Source of the DNA: Xenopus tropicalis
Taxonomy: Eukaryota; Chordata; Amphibia; Anura; Pipidae
Reading direction: 5' to 3'
Length of the DNA stretch: 64,000 bases
NCBI RefSeq assembly: GCF_000004195.4
Contig: NC_030677.2
Coordinates: 46,315,142 to 46,379,141 of the forward strand
Made by a program: the position numbers and the translations under genes. Positions 1-10,350 of the stretch are shown one piece after another. The notes under the pieces were generated by a model. That model did not search any database. It saw nothing but the letters and a program-made list of their open reading frames with translations, and had not been told where the DNA came from. The stretch's first letter is position 1. Each line of letters begins with the position of its first letter.

Positions 1-1500
1 TTTGTAATTAGGGTATAACATTGTGAACAAGGTCCTAGACCAGGACTGAACGTTGATGTAACAATTATGTAACTATTTATAATAAAGTTTAATAATGAGT
101 TGGGAGTACACATAATCCTTGAAGATATATATATATATATATATAATTATAAAAATCTGTAATGTAATCTTTAAAAAAATGTATTTTCCTACAATGAACA
201 ATCACCTGGATAACATGCAAGGAAGACAGTGTTTACTAGTAATAACAGCTTAGTTTATACAGTAGTCAAGGCAATATTTAAATGTTAAAAATGCTTATTG
301 GGGGTTTGAATTGATAATTGCTAAATGCGGTTTCTATACGACTTAGCTGCTATCGTTATAACTATGTATCTTTTTTATTTTGACAGCAAACTGTTAATAT
401 GTAAGAGTTCTCTGCATTATGTACAAATGGGAAGTTGTAGAAAAACAGTGCTATACATATCAAAGAAACAAGTCCCACTGCAATCAATAGAATTCACTCC
501 TTTAATAAATCATACGCAGCCCTAGAATTGCTCCACTTTTGCAGTGATACATAACCCCATAGTGATCTAATTTGAGAATTCACAGGGTGTTATCACAAAC
601 CACAATGAGGCATTTGAAGAAGCAGGTACAGGATTTACAAATGAACACAGATTTTTGCATGACAGACAAAAGCAATAAATGTGCTCCCAGCTCCCTGCTG
701 AAAACGTATTTCCTGGGGTCGGCTCACGTGGTATTATTAACTTGTGTTGTACTGCGCACGTAAATATTCATAGGGTATTTGTACACAGGATGACACCAAA
801 CAAAATTCCCTTCTTCCATCTGTTTAACATTATCAAAGCTCTGCCAAGCACCATATGTAATTAACACATTTATCTACAGCACTCTGATAGCAGTTTATGT
901 AATTCTGAGCACTGCGTTTAATGTCGACGGGATCAGAAATTTCATGAAAAGTAGATGTGGGAAATCTTAAGGTGGCACAGCTGGGTAACATTTTCTCTCA
1001 AGCAGAGATATTAAACCCAGCTATCTGCTGATGGATTAGAGTAACAATGCACACCTTATCACAAGAAGGTTTTTGGCAATATAAAGTATGCACTACACAG
1101 TTTGTGCTGAATGCTTTCAATGCAGGCTGAATAAAAATGGAAGACAGAGTTTCATATACAGTAGGCAGCTAATTTATTTTTCTCTCAAGACTTTATGAAT
1201 AATTTAAAGTAGCATTTTACAGACATCACACCGTAATCTTACTAATTGGTCAAGGTGCTCCATTTGCCAGTTTTTTGATGAGGTGCAAGCATTTTATGTT
1301 TTTTTTCCCATTGCAACCTTAGATGTAATAGCTTTTCAATGGGAGGTTATTCATAAAGGGGGATACAATACAGCCTTTGCTGCACTTGTCTTTTATCATA
1401 AATTGATAGAAATTACTGAGGAGTCATGTATACAATAGCAAATGATCTGTTCTCATTTGTTGGTCCACTGTGCTTCAACCCAGGGTATAATACTATTTAT
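1..1500. other. AT-rich single-copy stretch, no gene seen
   Basis: No ORF here exceeds 66 codons and none resembles a known family. A short AT microsatellite sits at about 125-145. The part around 1000-1250 is less simple in composition, with homeodomain-like TAATTTAT and TTTATGAAT words, but nothing in it can be assigned a function by eye. Confidence 0.6.
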
Positions 1501-2335
1501 TTTAACAATCCTGTTCGTCTTTTCAGAGAGTAAAGAGAGTTTAGTGGATTTTAGCCAACACAATGATGCCCATTTCTGATTGCCTGAGCTTTCCTAAATG
1601 GGCATCATAGGGGTTTTGTGCCGAAAAAATCTTGGCAATCATCTGAACCCAAATGGGCTTTAGTAACATAGAAAAGCTTTGGCAGCTTTTAGGTACACAG
1701 GGTTTTCCTGAGCATGAGAGCTCAAGCAATCATAAATGGGCCCCCACAGGAGTTTTGGCAGTTTGAAAAGACCTGCTCGTTTGGGCCAGGGCAAATAAAA
1801 CAATATTGTTTTACCATAAGTGCAAATCGCACAATACCCATCTGTTTAAGCTGCGGAATGATCAGCTGTATTTCTTGCAGGCTGGACCCATAAAATCTAT
1901 TATCTACCTTTTCTGATTGTATGTTTAGTTCAGGATGGACCATTTGCACAGGGCCGATTTAAGGAGCCAGCAGATCCAGAGCAAAGATCTTATTGTGGGT
2001 CCCCAGTCATCACCCCAGTAAATTTGTGATAGTACTTCCCTCAAGCAGAAGAACCTGAATATAATATGACAAGTGATAAAGAAATGGTCTGGTTTTACCA
2101 AAGTAGAAGTATGCACCATCCTTGAACAACAGTCAAGGTAACGGCATAATTACAACGTGAAAAAACAGAGTGAAAAGTGAAAAGTCTGAATTTATTTTAA
2201 ATGCTGTATTGCAGTGCTCTCCCAGTGGATTAAAATGAGGGGTCTGCCATTTCAGGGAAACACTTCAGTTGATTTCTAAAGCAATTGCCAAAGTCTGGTG
2301 GTGGGCCCTGGGCAAATGCCACTTTTGACCATTTA
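1501..2335. other. Unassigned sequence with a local inverted pair
   Basis: The words GATGCCCATTTC (about 1564) and AATGGGCATCAT (about 1597) form a small inverted pair, suggesting an old degenerate repeat. Short minus-strand ORFs in this part look random in composition. No gene is recognised. Confidence 0.4.
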
Positions 2336-2779
2336 TTAAAGGAACAGTAACACTAAAAAATAAAAATGTTTTAAAATAATTAAAATATAATGTACTGTTT
2401 GCCCTGCACTGGTAAAAGTTGTGTGTTTGCTTCAGAAAGACTACTGTAGTTAATAAAATTAGCTGTTGTGTAGCCATGGGGGCAGCCATTTAAATTGAAA
2501 AAAGGAGAAAAGGCACAGGTTACATAAGAAGATAACAGATAACTGTGTAGAATACAATGGGAATCTATGCTACTTATCTGTTATCTGCTTAGTAACCTGT
2601 GCCTTTTCTCCTTTTTTCAATTTAAATGGCTGCCCCCATGGCTCCACAGCAGGGTATTTATATAAACTGTAGTAGTGTTTATGAAGCAAACACACAACTT
2701 TTACCAGTGCAGGGCAATAGTACATAATATATTAATTATTTTTATACACTTTCATTTTTTGGTGTTACTGTTCCTTTAA
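2336..2779. mobile_element. Palindromic TTAA-type MITE
   Basis: The element is bounded by TTAA at 2336-2339 and 2776-2779. Its ends are inverted copies (AGGAACAGTAACAC at left, GTGTTACTGTTCCT at right), and the homology runs nearly to the centre: the AAATGGCTGCCCCCATGG block at about 2625 is the inverse of the block at about 2475. A near-complete palindrome flanked by TTAA fits non-autonomous piggyBac or Kolobok (T2) MITEs, which are abundant in frogs. It has no coding capacity. The class is well supported; the exact family name is not. Confidence 0.85.
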
Positions 2780-3264
2780 GAGGGCCCTGCTTTTGCACAT
2801 AGTTTCTCAGTGGTCCCGGGTACTATAAAAAAGGTACAACAATTTATGTTATTTAGCAAATTGTTAGCCACAAATATATGACCTTTGTGTAAATGTAAAT
2901 CCCAACAATTGATGCCACATTGTTTCATTGTTCCTAAATAAATGCCTATGTAACATCAGTAGAACTTATTCTTGTTAACAAAAAAAAAGTTATTATTTTT
3001 AAGCAGGGGAACCAACTTTATGGCCCTTAAGTTCCCGAGTACTATACAACCAAAGGCTGGTTATGTTGGGAGCTGTAGTATACCACAGCTGGAGGGCTTA
3101 ATGTTTCAAATATTCAATACATAGTTGTTGTAGAATGAATTGTGCCCTACTGGGTTCAGTTTCTGCAGATTTTTTTTTTCCTTTTGTAGAACATTGCGTA
3201 CAGTAAAAAGTATATTTTGGCAGTCAATTCCTGACAAATACACTTAGCTAGAAAATATTTGTGT

Positions 3265-3605
3265 GCTTCCTTTCTGTGCTAATTGCCTATGCAATTCTCT
3301 TTGTAAAGGAGGAAATTATTGACTCTCTTGTTTCCCTTAAGAGGTGAAAATCAGGATGCAGGCCACAGCTGTTAGATAGGAGGCTGCCAAGTAATAGCCA
3401 GAGAAATATGCCTTTCTATTGATATGGAAGAACATAATGAAGAAAGAATGCTTCATTTTAAGATATCATTCATTTCAGTGTCTGTGATGGCCTAGGTTCT
3501 ATTCTCATTCATCCCTCATAGAACGATCTTTATGGTTTTATCATTTGGCTTCATCAATTAAAGATGGAGTTCGTCTCTGCAGCACAGATTACTGTTTGAG
3601 TCATT
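3265..3605. other. Single-copy island, possible conserved non-coding element
   Basis: Complex, non-repetitive AT-rich sequence between repeats, with several homeodomain-like words (GCTAATTGCC, CATCAATTAAAG). No ORF or splice structure is evident. Listed only because its composition differs from the surrounding repeats; conservation could not be tested. Confidence 0.2.
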
Positions 3606-3667
3606 CGACTACACCCTTCCAAAATATAATCTGCCCAACTCTACATTTATTTTGTATTGTGCAAGGG

Positions 3668-3785
3668 ATTTAAAATATATCTATCTATCCATCTATATAT
3701 ATATATACATACACACACATGCACATATATATATATACATACATACATACACACACACACACATACACGCACATATATATATGGT
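3668..3785. repeat. Compound microsatellite (CTAT/TA/CATA/CA)
   Basis: About 118 bp of mixed CTAT, TA, CATA and CA repeats. The small ORF across it (3652-3840) encodes alternating Ile/Tyr/His and is a composition artefact. Confidence 0.95.
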
Positions 3786-3893
3786 GCTTTGGTTGCTTTT
3801 ACTTGCTCTTAAAAGAACTGCAAGTAGAAATGTCTTCTAATCTATTGAAATGATGGTAACTTGTGCTTGTCATGTCTAATTGCTGTGTCTTAG

Positions 3894-4111
3894 AGGCAGA
3901 GTTATCAAAATGTTATTTTAGAGCTGATTCATAAAAACTCACTCATGCTCTATTTATTTATATCGGATTTTCAGAAGCATGTTTATCAAGTTAGAACTCG
4001 TTTATCAAGTTAGAACTCGACATTTAATAATGACACGTATCCTATAGAAGTGAATAGAACATGGGAGAGTTTTAATGTACTAAGCAATAAACATGTTGAT
4101 AAATCTGCCCC
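3894..4111. mobile_element. TIR MITE, 'gataaatctgcccc' family
   Basis: The right end reads GATAAATCTGCCCC followed by TAA (4112-4114). The left end reads AGGCAGAGTTATCAAAATG after TAG (3891-3893). The ends are imperfect inverted repeats and the flanks fit a degenerate three-base TWA-type duplication, as in PIF/Harbinger MITEs. The same family recurs at 15826-16038 and 16100-16213. Confidence 0.65.
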
Positions 4112-4130
4112 TAATAGTAACATTGTCTTA

Positions 4131-4896
4131 CCGTATTTTCCGGCGTATAAGACGACTTTTTAACCCCGAAAAATCCATGCCAAAGTCGGGGGGTCATCTT
4201 ATACGCCGGGTACTTGCTTCATATGCAGGGCCCAGAAGATCGGGGGGCCCGCCCTTGGCTCATTGGTGGTCAGCGGGTAATTTTATTGGTTGCACTCCGT
4301 GCGTACGCGTGATGTCAGCTTGCATGGGGCGCAACCTATTAAAAGAGCAGCTGCAGCGGTGAGACGGGGGACGCAGGCGGACGAAGCAGCCGGAGGAAAC
4401 AGTCGGACGCAGCAGGCGTGCGGGAGGGGTGGTGGAGGACGCTGGGGGGAGCTGAAGTATGTGGGGGAGGATGTTGGGGGGAGCTGGAGCATGTTGGGGA
4501 GGACGCTAGGGGGAGCTGGATGATGTTGGGGGAGGATGAGCATTAGGACGCTGTGGGGGGGGGAGCTTGAGGATGCTGAGGAGGATTCTGGGGGGAGCTG
4601 CATGATGTTGGGGAGGACGCTAGGGGGAGCTGGATGATGTTGGGGAGGATGCTAGTGGGAGCTGGATGATGTTGGGGGAGGACAAGCTTTAGGACGCTGC
4701 GGGGGGGAGCTTGAGGATGTTGGGGAGGATGCTGGGGGGAGCTGGATGATGTTGGGGAGGACGCTAAGGGGAGCTGGATGATGTTGGGGGAGGACGAGCT
4801 TTAGGATGCTGCGGGGGGGGAGCTTGAGGATATTTTAACTGGAAAAGTTTGGGGTTGTCTCATACGCCCAGTCGTCTTGTACGCCGGAAAATACTG
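4131..4896. mobile_element. TIR element carrying a G-rich minisatellite
   Basis: The left end CCGTATTTTCCGGCGTATAA and the right end (4867-4896, reverse complement CAGTATTTTCCGGCGTACAA) are inverted repeats of about 28 bp. The interior is GC-rich and unlike its flanks, with about 400 bp of tandem G-rich repeat at 4437-4830. The small ORFs on both strands are consequences of GC content. No target-site duplication is clear. This is probably a non-autonomous DNA transposon; the superfamily is not assigned. Confidence 0.75.
4437..4830 (+). repeat. G-rich minisatellite with higher-order repeat
   Basis: A basic unit of about 34 bp (core GGAGCTGGATGATGTTGGGG) is interrupted by a variant block containing GAGCTTTAGGACGCTGC and a run of at least seven G. 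The variant block starts at about 4532, 4678 and 4790. The spacings are 146 and 112 bp, differing by exactly one basic unit. Runs of five to nine G on one strand make G-quadruplex structure plausible. Confidence 0.85.
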
Positions 4897-5000
4897 TGCA
4901 GCTTCCCAAGTATGCAATGCTCATATACAGAATGGTAGTATAGTAATGATATTCTAATAGTGCCATCCTTTTGGATGTACCCAGTAACTGAAAAGCAACA

Positions 5001-5436
5001 TACCGCATATACTCGAGTATAAGCCGATCCGAATATAAGCCGAGGTACCTAATTTTACCTAAGAAAACTGGAAAAACTTATTGACTCGAGTATAAGCCTA
5101 GGGTGGGAAATGCAACCGCTACTGCTAAGTTTCAATAATCAAATAAATAACAGATAAATAAATAGATAACTTTAGGGAAAGAAAAATGGTACAGCAGCAG
5201 ACAAAAGCAAGTTTGGGAACGCTAAGGAAGCGGCCATACTAATTATCAAGTACTTGGACCCCAGTGTACAAGTCCCACCACAGTACTACAATAGTCGTTA
5301 CAAGGGCAAAATAATTCTTGATGCTGGACTTAATACAAATTGAATTTTTGTAAATAACAAGTTATTGTACCAATTACTTACTCTGGCTCGTTGTGCAGAT
5401 GGATGTGCAGATGTAACGCGCTTGTTGCGCGCACCC
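5001..5436 (+). mobile_element. Transposon end with CTCGAG palindrome, right end not seen
   Basis: The sequence starts TACCGCATATACTCGAGTAT and continues AAGCCGATCCGAATATAAGC; a second ACTCGAGTATAAGCC lies at about 5084. I recognise this as the end of a DNA transposon widespread in vertebrates but will not name it. No matching inverted end is visible before the minisatellite at 5439 or the MITE at 5781, so the element is truncated or disrupted. Confidence 0.55.
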
Positions 5437-5438
5437 AC

Positions 5439-5770
5439 CCTCCCTTCCTCCCTCCACTTGTGTCCGTGCATACATACCTCCCCCCTCCCTCTCTCCACTT
5501 GTGTCTGTGCATACATACCTCCCCCTCCCTCTCTCCACTTGTGTCCGTGCATACATACCTCCCCCCCACCTCCCTCCCTCCACTTGTGTCCGTGCATACA
5601 TACCTCCACCCTACCTCCCTCCCTCCACTTGTGTCTCCATACCTCCCTCCCTCCACTTGTGTCTCCATACCTCCCCCCTCCACTTGTGTCTCCATACCTC
5701 CCCCCTACCTCCTCCCCTCCCTCCACTTGTGTCTCCATACCTCCCCCCACCTCCCCCCTCCACTTGTGTC
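5439..5770 (+). repeat. Pyrimidine-rich minisatellite with two unit lengths
   Basis: Tandem units share CTCCACTTGTGTC. Those at about 5450-5630 include CGTGCATACATACCTC and are about 45 bp long; those at about 5630-5770 have the shorter CTCCATACCTC and are about 28 bp. Almost pure pyrimidine stretches separate the unit cores. Long ORFs in several frames on both strands here result from the repeat lacking stop codons, not from genes. Confidence 0.95.
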
Positions 5771-5780
5771 ATGTGGCTTA

Positions 5781-5938
5781 GGGGCATATTTACTATAGTG
5801 TGTAAGCCAGAATTACCAGTGATGTTGCCCATAGCAACCAATCAGATCTTTGATTTTGTTTTCTAACTTGTAGGTGACCATTCAAATCCAATTTTGATTT
5901 TGTTGCTATAGGCTTACACATTATAGTAAATATGCCCC
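5781..5938. mobile_element. Short TIR MITE, 'ggggcatatttacta' family
   Basis: The ends GGGGCATATTTACTATAGTG and (inverted) TTATAGTAAATATGCCCC are nearly perfect inverted repeats of about 28 bp. Flanking triplets are TTA (5778-5780) and TCA (5939-5941), an imperfect three-base duplication. The core TGCCCATAGCAACCAATCAG is shared with a sister copy at 51999-52173. The size, TIR and three-base duplication fit a PIF/Harbinger-type MITE. Confidence 0.85.
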
Positions 5939-5941
5939 TCA

Positions 5942-6553
5942 GTGTGCAGTATGAAATAACTATACATAAAATAACAATAAATAATAAAATATGGTATTAT
6001 TGTTCAAAGAAACAACACAACTATACATATATTTGGTCCAACAAATCACTTGGGCACCTGCTTCTACGTAATGCAAGGATGTTCTACCTATATTAAAACA
6101 AGAGATCCTAGTATCTCTGCACAGCTAGACTCACACGGGTTAAACAACTAACATAGAGTATCTCACTTCCCCATTATGATGGACTTAATAACAATAAGAA
6201 TAATAAGGCAATATCTACAACCTACTGAATATAAAATATATGCTTTTAATATTCTTTGTACAACAAGCCTGTTTACACTTGGTTTATTTTTCATCAGTTA
6301 ACCACAGATGTAACCATACAACTGTTCTTACTTATTTTCCAGGATCAGAAAATGCACACTTTGCTTTAGCAAATGTGCTGAATTCTATTGATTATGGTCA
6401 GACATTAACAGTGAAATACATGCTACTAATAATATTGCACTGTAAATCTGAACATGTTATGGAAAAATCTAAAAAGTTTTTCACCTTCCGAAATGTTGAA
6501 AGTCCTGTGAGTGCTGGGTTCATCCTTGATCTTACACTATATTTGTATATATG
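5942..6553. other. AT-rich sequence, no supported gene
   Basis: An ORF of 173 codons (6240-6761) crosses this part but runs on through TC/TA microsatellite and a palindrome, so only its first 100 codons lie in complex sequence. A possible 3' splice site (TTATTTTCCAG, ending about 6343) has no matching 5' splice site downstream. No domain is recognised. Confidence 0.5.
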
Positions 6554-6554
6554 T

Positions 6555-6595
<41 letters not shown>
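6554..6595. repeat. TC/TA microsatellite
   Basis: A run of about 12 TC dinucleotides passes into TA dinucleotides and ends at the left arm of the palindrome at 6595. Confidence 0.95.
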
Positions 6596-6649
6596 GCAGA
6601 ATTGGTTTCTTTTTTTTTTTTATTTGGTTAGAGTGTGGAACCACATCAA

Positions 6650-6702
<53 letters not shown>

Positions 6703-6758
6703 AGTTTTATGTGGTTCCACACTCTAACCAAATAAAAAAAAAAGAAACCAATTCTGCA
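6595..6758. repeat. Near-perfect palindrome with AT core
   Basis: The left arm (6595 to about 6657) begins TGCAGAATTGGTTTCTTTTT and contains TTGGTTAGAGTGTGGAACCA. The right arm (about 6697-6758) is its inverse, ending AGAAACCAATTCTGCA. About 40 bp of TA repeat separate the arms. Flanks are TA repeat at left and TAGATAGATA at right, so a TA target duplication is possible (Tc1/mariner-type fold-back MITE). Confidence 0.85.
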
Positions 6759-6780
6759 TAGATAGATAGATAGATAGACA

Positions 6781-7690
6781 GAGAAGTACGTAATAAAACT
6801 ATTTGGTTAAAATATTTATCTATTTTTGCCATACTTTTTAACTGGACATTTTAAACTGATCATTAAATGAGTGCTCATTGCTTGAAACAGTATATTTTCT
6901 ATTTTACAGTTTATTATTTAGCATGTTCTCAAACGTTTCCACCATAATTTTATATTCCTATCCTAAAATACTACTGTACTCAAGTATCTAATTACCAAAT
7001 ATATATTTGTAACTCGACTCTAAGAATCCATATTATTTGTGAACTTTGTTCTTTCATATAATACATTTTTCTGTTACATCATCACATGACAAAATAATGC
7101 AGTATGTCTGTTAGTGACATCTCCCTATTTTCCATATGCAAAAAATAAAAAAAAATTAATAGAGCCTCTGGCACAAAAAACAACTGATAAAAATAAGCAA
7201 AATCTATATTTTTAAATATAAATTTTAATATATTTATATTTATTACGTAAATACCAGGGGTGAAGCTTGCATGCAGAACAATGTCTAAATAATCGGACCA
7301 ACGTGGGCATTTTTTTCAAAGCTTCCGTAAATTATCTGTGTGTACATCTTCAAATACACCAAACTGATTGAATATATGTATCCGTACAGTTGCCCTATGC
7401 AACAATTCTGTGTACACAATTATAAAGCTTACACTCTTTGTTTAGTTACTAATTTTATGGCAGATCAATGTTAAGCATGGTTTGTAACTATCCTGCACTC
7501 TGTGCTGCTTTTTATTGTACCACATTTCTTTTTAGCTACTGAGCATTTCTATTTCCATCTCTATGCTCTCTTGGATTTTATTCATGTTCCATGGAGTATT
7601 TTTTTTAATAATGACAACAGTAACAATTCACTGCAAAATGAAAATGTACTTTATGGATGACATGGGGAATGTCCCTTCCACCGGTGGCAA
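6781..7690. other. AT-rich single-copy stretch, no gene seen
   Basis: Contains only short ORFs, of which the longest (7563-7745) runs into the hairpin that follows. No repeat family is recognised. Confidence 0.5.
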
Positions 7691-7695
7691 CCCGA

Positions 7696-7744
7696 AGTAC
7701 AATTCCCAGCATGAGCTGTTAGTGATTCCTGGAGTTGTAGTCTA
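7696..7744. promoter_or_regulatory. ZNF143/THAP11-like motif in a small hairpin
   Basis: AGTACAATTCCCAGCATG resembles the published ZNF143 (SBS) consensus ACTACAAYTCCCAGCATGC. The inverted partial copy GGAGTTGTAGTCT at 7731-7743 makes a hairpin of about 48 bp. This sequence is also the core of common dispersed vertebrate repeats, so it is probably repeat-derived. Binding in vivo is not shown. Confidence 0.4.
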
Positions 7745-7745
7745 G

Positions 7746-8470
7746 TATAAGCAAAAGATACAACATGAAGATTCAGGATATATCAACTACCAATGGCCAA
7801 CACAATCCTTAAAATCTTGAATCCACAAATAATGTTTTACTTCTTATTTTAAAGAGTAAATTATTAATTGGCTTCCACCTTAATAATATTGCAAGTACAA
7901 GCGGTAATGCTGTACACAGAAATTTCAGGCACAGCCTCAGTGCTTCTGTTACAGAGAGATTAGAGCTTGTCAAGTCACAAGGATGTGATTTTGGAAATAA
8001 ACTCAGGCCTCCTCATGGCTCAGTGATTTAACCACTTCTTTGAACTTTGTGCTGCACTGATCACAGTGGACATTTCCTGCACACTGATACATGTAAAAGA
8101 AAGACTATATTAACCTTTCCAAGTGAATTCATCTCGTACTATGAAGTTCTGCTTTAGCAATCCTAGTGCAGAGATAACACTTGCCCCAGACTCTGAGAGG
8201 ACTTAGAAATGTCCTGGTAAAAGTACTTGGTGCACCATGGTATTACACTGTGTCATTTCTGTCCTCAAGTTGACATAAAGCAGCAGCCTTGTTAAAGGTC
8301 TAATAGGGACCATAGTTCAACAGCAGCATTTTTTATTCCAGATTTTCTTAAAATTATGATCAGCTGCGTGCAATGAAACCACAATGCTGCAGGACAAGAC
8401 ACGAGATGGGGTTAAGCTTTATTAGCGGAGAGTTTCGAAAAGGCTGATCTTTCTAAAAGGAATTACACTT
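7746..8470. other. Single-copy stretch, no gene seen
   Basis: Complex sequence without a substantial ORF, splice-bounded exon or recognised repeat. Confidence 0.5.
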
Positions 8471-8477
8471 GTTTTAG

Positions 8478-8725
8478 CTTTTTAGTAAATCTGAAACTAA
8501 TTAGCGTTATTTAAACATTTATAAAGCTTACCTCCCTTTATTATTTGGCAAGATTATTTTGACTAGAATACACTTAACATTTAACCGGCAACAGTAAAAT
8601 AAGGGTTGAAATAATTCATGCGCGTCGCAACCAGTTAAATAATCACATATTCCTCATTATTAAAAGCTGCAGATGCAGCCACATAGCCACTTACTGCTGT
8701 CGGAAAGAGGGCCTGACGCAAAGTA
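8478..8725. other. Single-copy island, possible conserved non-coding element
   Basis: Non-repetitive sequence containing homeodomain-like AACTAATTAGCG, TTATTTAAACATTTATAAAG and ATAATTCATGCGCGTCGC. It is followed directly by microsatellite clutter. Function is inferred from composition only. Confidence 0.2.
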
Positions 8726-8849
8726 AGTTATTTGTAGTGTGGAGGGAATATGCTTATGTAGAAAGAATCTTAAGAAGATCTGTAGATTCCAGAGACTGGA
8801 AGATAATGAAAAGAAAAACAAAATAAATTTTAACTGGAATAGTTTATAT

Positions 8850-8926
8850 ACTGTATATATATATATTTATTTTTATTTATTTTTTTTAATTAACACTGGA
8901 CTGTATAAAAAAAGTGGAGGCTCGTA

Positions 8927-8971
<45 letters not shown>

Positions 8972-9236
8972 CTTTCAGAAAGGCTGCAGAGACAACCGAA
9001 ATGTTAGCCTGACACAATAAATGTTTTTTCCACTAAGACCTGTGAGTGTGGCATCTGTTCTATTTTTGTACATATATATATATATACAAGGAAGAGTGGA
9101 GCACTCCCTATAGAGGTTTAAATGCCTTGGGTGCTGGCCAAAATAAGGACTTAACAATAAAGTGAAAAAATTTTGGGATTTTTTTCAATAAATTTTTTCA
9201 CTTTATTATTAAGTCCTTGTGTGTGCGGCTCTCTGT

Positions 9237-9294
<58 letters not shown>

Positions 9295-9480
9295 CCCATT
9301 CAAATGCACAAATTCACTTAGCAGGGTGAACAGTCAAAACCAATGTATAAACAAATATTATTAGACTGGCACACCCTTTTTAAAAAACGTTATGCCTTTA
9401 AAATGCACATTGCACAAAAGATCCAATGTTTTGGTCCTTATTAGTCTAATAATATTTGTTAATATATATATATTATGAGT
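8850..9480. repeat. Cluster of AT microsatellites and repeat fragments
   Basis: TA runs lie at about 8852-8871, 8927-8970, 9067-9087, 9239-9287 (about 48 bp) and 9463-9472. Between the first runs, 8973-9060 resembles a retroposon 3' tail (AACCGAAATGTTAGCC, AATAAATG, then CCTGTGAGTGTGGCATC). Around 9155-9215, AACAATAAAGTGAAAAAATT is followed by its approximate inverse. All small ORFs here are low-complexity. Confidence 0.8.
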
Positions 9481-10217
9481 CACCATTATATTTGTATGCA
9501 GTCCCGTATCATTGCAATAAGTTGCAATATAGAATTGAGGGGAGAAAAGAGGTTTATCAAATGTAAGGGTTGTATAGGATTATAAGATTGGATCATTGTG
9601 CAGGTGTGTGTTAAGGAGGTTGTACATATCTCAGATTGTTACATTGTTTTTGTTTTGCACTTAAATGTGAGCTGAGCAAACTATTCCAGGAGTGAGCTGT
9701 GGGCATCTCAAGAAGCTACTCTGCCAATACCCAGTTTATAAAACACAATCTTGTTATTGTAGATAGTCTATAATAAAAAGAGATTGGATAGCTTTCGAGT
9801 GTAGTTGGATATGGACAAGAAATACAAGTATAGTAATAACAAGTAATAATACAACTATAGTAGTTAAATACAGAGATGTAAAATACGAAAAATCTAATAA
9901 AAATGAAGCAATATGTACTGCCTATTTGTTGCTAGACAGATATAAGATATCTAGAAGATATAAAGCACTCACTGGCAATATTGTATATATATATATTTAG
10001 AGTCTGTATATGCCTTTATAAAAAAAAAACTATTAAAGCTAAAGAGAATAAAAACGCTCAGTGATAACATGACTATATGAACAATGCCCAAACTCAAAAT
10101 GTAGCCCACATATCCATATATATTGTCTCTACCCAGAGGATCGCTTAGCTAGAGCTAAAGGTGTATGGTATCATGGACAAATTATATATTCACTCAAAGA
10201 AAGATGAATGAGACGTC
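9481..10217. other. AT-rich stretch, no gene seen
   Basis: No repeat family or ORF of note. A short TATA run lies near 9985. Confidence 0.5.
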
Positions 10218-10350
10218 CTATTTGGGTTTATTTATAATGTTTAAATTATTTTTAGTAGACTGAAGCATGGTAATCCAAATTACAAAAAGACCCCTTATCC
10301 AGAAAACCTCAGGTCCTGAGCATTCTAAATAACATGTCTCATTCCTGTAG
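10218..10350. mobile_element. Half copy of the 'cccttatccagaaaacc' palindromic family
   Basis: Matches the last ~130 bp of the full copies at 13151 and 32988: GGGTTTATTTATAATG, a TTTTTAGTAGACT block, CCAAATTACAAAAAGACC, CTTATCCAGAAAACC and the terminal ATTCCTGTAG. The other half is missing, so the copy is truncated. Confidence 0.75.

Noticed and set aside
4093..4603. ORFs of 77-106 codons over the G-rich element
   Set aside because: High GC content and tandem repeats create long frames on both strands; no domain is visible.
5298..5866. Overlapping ORFs of 75-150 codons on both strands
   Set aside because: They are translations of the pyrimidine minisatellite, which lacks stops in several frames; the peptides are simple repeats.
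6240..6761. 173-codon ORF
   Set aside because: A third of it is microsatellite and palindrome; no domain and no donor site after the possible acceptor near 6343.
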